DNA of 7,775 bases from Trueperaceae bacterium (lineage in GTDB: Bacteria; Deinococcota; Deinococci; Deinococcales; Trueperaceae), in NCBI GenBank assembly GCA_007121175.1, contig SKMG01000231.1:1-7775 (forward strand), read 5' to 3'. The translations under genes and the position numbers were made by a program. The notes beneath the pieces are model-generated. The model did not search any database, was not told where the DNA came from, and saw only the letters and a list, made by a program, of their open reading frames with translations. Shown here piece after piece: positions 5,355 to 7,775 of the stretch (its first letter is position 1; each line of letters begins with the position of its first letter).

Positions 5355-6841
5355 CGATCGCGTGGAGCCAGACGGTCCCGTATCTGGTGGTGCTGCCGTT
5401 GGCCGGCGCGGCGCTGGTGCCGATCGTCGCTCGGCGCGACGCCCGCGCGGCGGGCGGCTTCACCTTCGTGGTGACGCTGGTGACGGCGGCGCTGGCCATC
5501 GCCCTCACGGTCCGGCTCGTCGTCGAAGGCCCGCTCACCGCGCACGTCGGCGGTTGGGTGGCGCCGTACGGCATCGAGCTGCGCTTCGACCGTCTCGGTG
5601 CCTGGACCGCGCCGCTGGCGGTGTTCTTCGTGCTGGTGGTGCCGTTCGCCTGGCGCTACCTCGAGGGCACCGTGCCGCGCGATCGGTGGGCGGCCTTCTA
5701 CGCGCTGATGCTCCTCAACTTGGGCGGGCTGATCGGCTTCTCGCTCACCGCCGACCTGTTCAACCTCTTCCTCGCGATGGAGGTCGTGTCGCTCTCGAGC
5801 TATGCGCTGGTCGCCGTGGCGGGCCGGGGCACCGCGGCCTGGGCGGCGCTGAAGTACCTGCTGCTCGGTTCGGTGTCGTCGCTGCTGGTCCTGTTCGCGG
5901 TGGCGCTCTTGTTCGCCCTCACCGGTAGCCTGAACCTCCCTGATGTCGCCGCGCGGCTGGCCGCCGCAGAGCCGTCGCCCGCCGCGACGCTGGCGCTCGC
6001 GAGCCTCGCGGTGGCGTTCGCAGTCAAGGCGGCGCTGTTCCCGCTGCACGTGTGGCTCCCGGATGCCCACGCGATCGCGCCGAGCCCGGTGAGCGCGGTG
6101 CTGTCGGGCCTGGTGGTGAAGATCGGCATCGTGGGCCTGGTGAGGGTCATGGAGCTCGCCGCCTCGAGCGGCATCGCACTCGATCTCTTCGGTGAGCTGC
6201 TCATGGTGCTCGGCGCGGTCGCCATCGTGATGGGCGCCTTCCTGGCGATCTTCCAAGACGACATCAAGCTTATGCTGGCCTACTCCACGATCTCCAACAT
6301 CGGCTACATCGTGCTCGGCTTGGGGCTGGGGGCGCCGTTCGCCGTCGCGGGGGCGCTGGTGCACGTGGTCAACCACGCGCTCATCAAGGTGACGCTGTTC
6401 CTCGCCGCCGGCTCGATCATCCACCAGACCGGTCTGCGGACCCTCACCGACCTGCGCGGCGTCGGCCGCACGCTGCCACAGACGTGCGCGGCCATGACAC
6501 TGGGCGCGATCGCCATCGTCGGCCTCCCGCCCACCGCCGGCTTCATCTCGAAGTGGTACATCGGGCTCGGCGCGTTTTCAGCCGGTCGCGTCGCCTACGG
6601 CTTCGCGCTGGTGTTCGGGGCGCTGTTCGTCTTCATCTACTACGTGCGGATGCTCAATGCCTTCTACTTCCGGACACCCACGCGCGAGGAGGTTGCGGCA
6701 GCGGTCGAGCCCCCCTGGTCGATGCGGGGACCGGTACTCTTCCTGGCGGCCGCCTGCGTGATCGTGGGGCTCCTCGGCGGCTTCCTGCTGGCCTTCATCA
6801 TGCCCGCCGTCGGTGATCTGCTCCCGGCGATCCGTTCGTAG
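5351..6841 (+). CDS. mrpD: Mrp antiporter subunit D (NuoN/NuoL-like ion translocator)
   Basis: A 496-residue, roughly 14-helix antiporter-like subunit of the proton-conducting transporter family (MnhD/PhaD; MbhH in hydrogenases; related to NuoL/M/N). Residues needed for transport in this family are present. The helix-5 glutamate is E144 in FLAMEVVSLSSYAL, and the helix-7 lysine is K226 in VAFAVKAALFPLHVWLPDAH. A further lysine is K257 in SGLVVKIGIVGL, and the C-terminal-half lysine is K401 in GLPPTAGFISKWY. The conserved LAYSTISNIGYI and VNHALIKVTLFL segments lie between. The length is normal. The start is a rare TTG at 5351 that overlaps the mrpC stop as TTGA, supported by AAGGGG (5340-5345) 5 nt upstream; no better ATG is nearby. 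The cation (Na+ or other) cannot be read from the sequence. Confidence 0.94.
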   Translation: MTIAWSQTVPYLVVLPLAGAALVPIVARRDARAAGGFTFVVTLVTAALAIALTVRLVVEGPLTAHVGGWVAPYGIELRFDRLGAWTAPLAVFFVLVVPFAWRYLEGTVPRDRWAAFYALMLLNLGGLIGFSLTADLFNLFLAMEVVSLSSYALVAVAGRGTAAWAALKYLLLGSVSSLLVLFAVALLFALTGSLNLPDVAARLAAAEPSPAATLALASLAVAFAVKAALFPLHVWLPDAHAIAPSPVSAVLSGLVVKIGIVGLVRVMELAASSGIALDLFGELLMVLGAVAIVMGAFLAIFQDDIKLMLAYSTISNIGYIVLGLGLGAPFAVAGALVHVVNHALIKVTLFLAAGSIIHQTGLRTLTDLRGVGRTLPQTCAAMTLGAIAIVGLPPTAGFISKWYIGLGAFSAGRVAYGFALVFGALFVFIYYVRMLNAFYFRTPTREEVAAAVEPPWSMRGPVLFLAAACVIVGLLGGFLLAFIMPAVGDLLPAIRS

Positions 6842-6843
6842 CG

Positions 6844-7775
6844 GTGGACGTTCTCGATCTCCGACCTCTGCTCGCTCCCCTGATCTCGTTCGCCTGCGCG
6901 GCGCTCGTGGTCATTTCCGGCAAGAACGTGTCCTGGCGCCGCTTCTGGAGCCTGTGTGCCGCCGTCTCGAAGCTGGTCGTGGTGTTGTCGATGGTGCCGG
7001 GCACGCTCGCTGGGGCTATCTATCACACCCCAGTGATCACCTTTTCGCCCGGGGTATCGATCGCGTTCCGCGTCGACGCCTACGGCTTGTTCTTTGCGCT
7101 CGTCACCTCGACACTCTGGGTGATCACCACCATCTACGCCATCGGCTACATGGAGCGTGCGGAACAGCGCGCGCGCTTCTTCGGCTTCTTCGCGGTCTGC
7201 GTCTCCACGACCGTCGGTATCGCCTTCGCGGAGAACCTGCTCACGCTGCTGATCTTCTTCGAGCTGCTGACCGTGGCGACCTATCCGCTCGTAGCGCACG
7301 CCGAGACCCCGGAGGCGCTGCGCGCGGGCCGTATCTACCTCACCTACACGATGGCCGGCGGCGCTTTCGTGCTCGCTGGTTCGCTGATGACGCTGAGCGC
7401 CGCGGGAACGCTGTCGTTCGCGCACGCCGGAATCCTGGGTCTCGACGCCGGCCGGGCGACGCTGGCCGTCATCTTCATGGCGCTCGTGATCGGGTTCGGC
7501 GTGAAAGCCGCGATCATGCCGCTGCACGGTTGGTTGCCGATCGCGATGGTTGCGCCGACCCCGGTCAGCGCGCTGCTGCACGCCGTGGCGGTCGTCAAGG
7601 CAGGCGTCTTCGGCATCACACGTGTCATCTACAACGTCTTCGGGGCCGACCTGTTGGGGGAGCTGGGCTTCGCGAGCTACCTCGGCGCCCTGGCCGCGTG
7701 CACGATCCTCGTGGCTTCGGTCATGGCCCTGCGACAGGACCAGTTGAAGCGTCGCCTGGCCTACTCGACGATCAG
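6844..7775 (+). CDS. Second antiporter-like subunit (MrpA N-terminal/MrpD2 type), cut by right edge
   Basis: The frame stays open from the GTG at 6844 to the window end, giving 310 codons of an expected 480-650 or more. It belongs to the same proton-conducting transporter family as MrpD but is clearly different in sequence. The helix-5 glutamate is E140 (IFFELLTVATYP) and the helix-7 lysine is K221 (GFGVKAAIMPLHGWLP). The segment MVAPTPVSALLHAVAVVKAG (235-254) carries H246 and K252. The APTPVSAxLHA form resembles NuoL and the N-terminal half of MrpA rather than MrpD, whose counterpart here reads SPVSAVLSGLVVKIG. The chain is cut at LKRRLAYSTI, the start of the conserved LAYSTISQ region. The GTG lies 2 nt after the mrpD stop with no clear Shine-Dalgarno, so translation probably depends on coupling to mrpD. 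Because MrpA C-terminal modules are encoded upstream, I expect a short, MrpA-N-like or MbxH'-like protein. Confidence 0.88.
   Translation, partial: MDVLDLRPLLAPLISFACAALVVISGKNVSWRRFWSLCAAVSKLVVVLSMVPGTLAGAIYHTPVITFSPGVSIAFRVDAYGLFFALVTSTLWVITTIYAIGYMERAEQRARFFGFFAVCVSTTVGIAFAENLLTLLIFFELLTVATYPLVAHAETPEALRAGRIYLTYTMAGGAFVLAGSLMTLSAAGTLSFAHAGILGLDAGRATLAVIFMALVIGFGVKAAIMPLHGWLPIAMVAPTPVSALLHAVAVVKAGVFGITRVIYNVFGADLLGELGFASYLGALAACTILVASVMALRQDQLKRRLAYSTI

Noticed and set aside
5312..6424. Minus-strand 370-codon open frame opposite mrpD
   Set aside because: The extreme His/Arg/Glu/Gln/Asp content is what the complement of hydrophobic, GC-ending membrane-protein codons gives. There is no motif and no start signal.
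6664..7581. Minus-strand 305-codon open frame opposite the second antiporter subunit
   Set aside because: It shows the same composition artefact as above, and it spans the junction of two clear plus-strand membrane genes.
1..7775. CRISPR arrays, insertion sequences, tRNA or rRNA genes, riboswitches
   Set aside because: No regularly spaced repeats, transposase-like frames, terminal inverted repeats or cloverleaf sequences were seen. Only two short gaps (about 190-197 bp) are non-coding.

Overview
This window comes from a very G+C-rich bacterium. I estimate roughly 70% G+C by eye, without computing it. Two lipoprotein signal peptides and AGGAG-type ribosome binding sites argue for a bacterium rather than an archaeon. 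The phylum is not resolved; Actinomycetota, Deinococcota (Trueperales-like) and Chloroflexota all fit the base composition and gene types. The window is nearly fully coding, and there is no mobile element, RNA gene, CRISPR array or pseudogene that I can support.

Region 1 (minus strand, 1-695) is the N-terminal 231 codons of a type I glutamine synthetase that runs off the left edge. A 197-bp divergent intergenic region carries its strong Shine-Dalgarno and a plausible sigma-70 promoter. Region 2 (plus strand, 893-2748) is a two-gene unit. It encodes a lipoprotein PQQ-dependent sugar dehydrogenase (glucose/sorbosone dehydrogenase fold) and, overlapping it by 4 nt, a small mono-haem c-type cytochrome lipoprotein that is its probable electron acceptor.

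Region 3 (plus strand, about 2939 to the right edge) is a tightly coupled Mrp-type cation/proton antiporter operon. Its order is mrpE, mrpF, mrpG, a separate DUF4040/MbhD-like piece of MrpA, an MbhE-MrpB fusion, mrpC, mrpD, and a second large antiporter-like subunit cut by the window end. All junctions are short overlaps (ATGA, GTGA, TTGA) or gaps of 2 nt, so the genes are almost certainly co-transcribed and translationally coupled to give one membrane complex. The order differs from the classical mrpABCDEFG. It matches the membrane module of archaeal Mbh/Mbx(Mbs) complexes, with the C-terminal part of MrpA split off and a second antiporter-like subunit after mrpD. Whether the unit is a free-standing Na+/H+ antiporter or the membrane arm of a redox complex depends on genes beyond the right edge.

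Nothing here looks like an undescribed system. The points most worth a second look are the Mbh-like gene order, the MbhE-MrpB fusion, the quinoprotein/cytochrome lipoprotein pair, and the uncertain start and promoter of mrpE.
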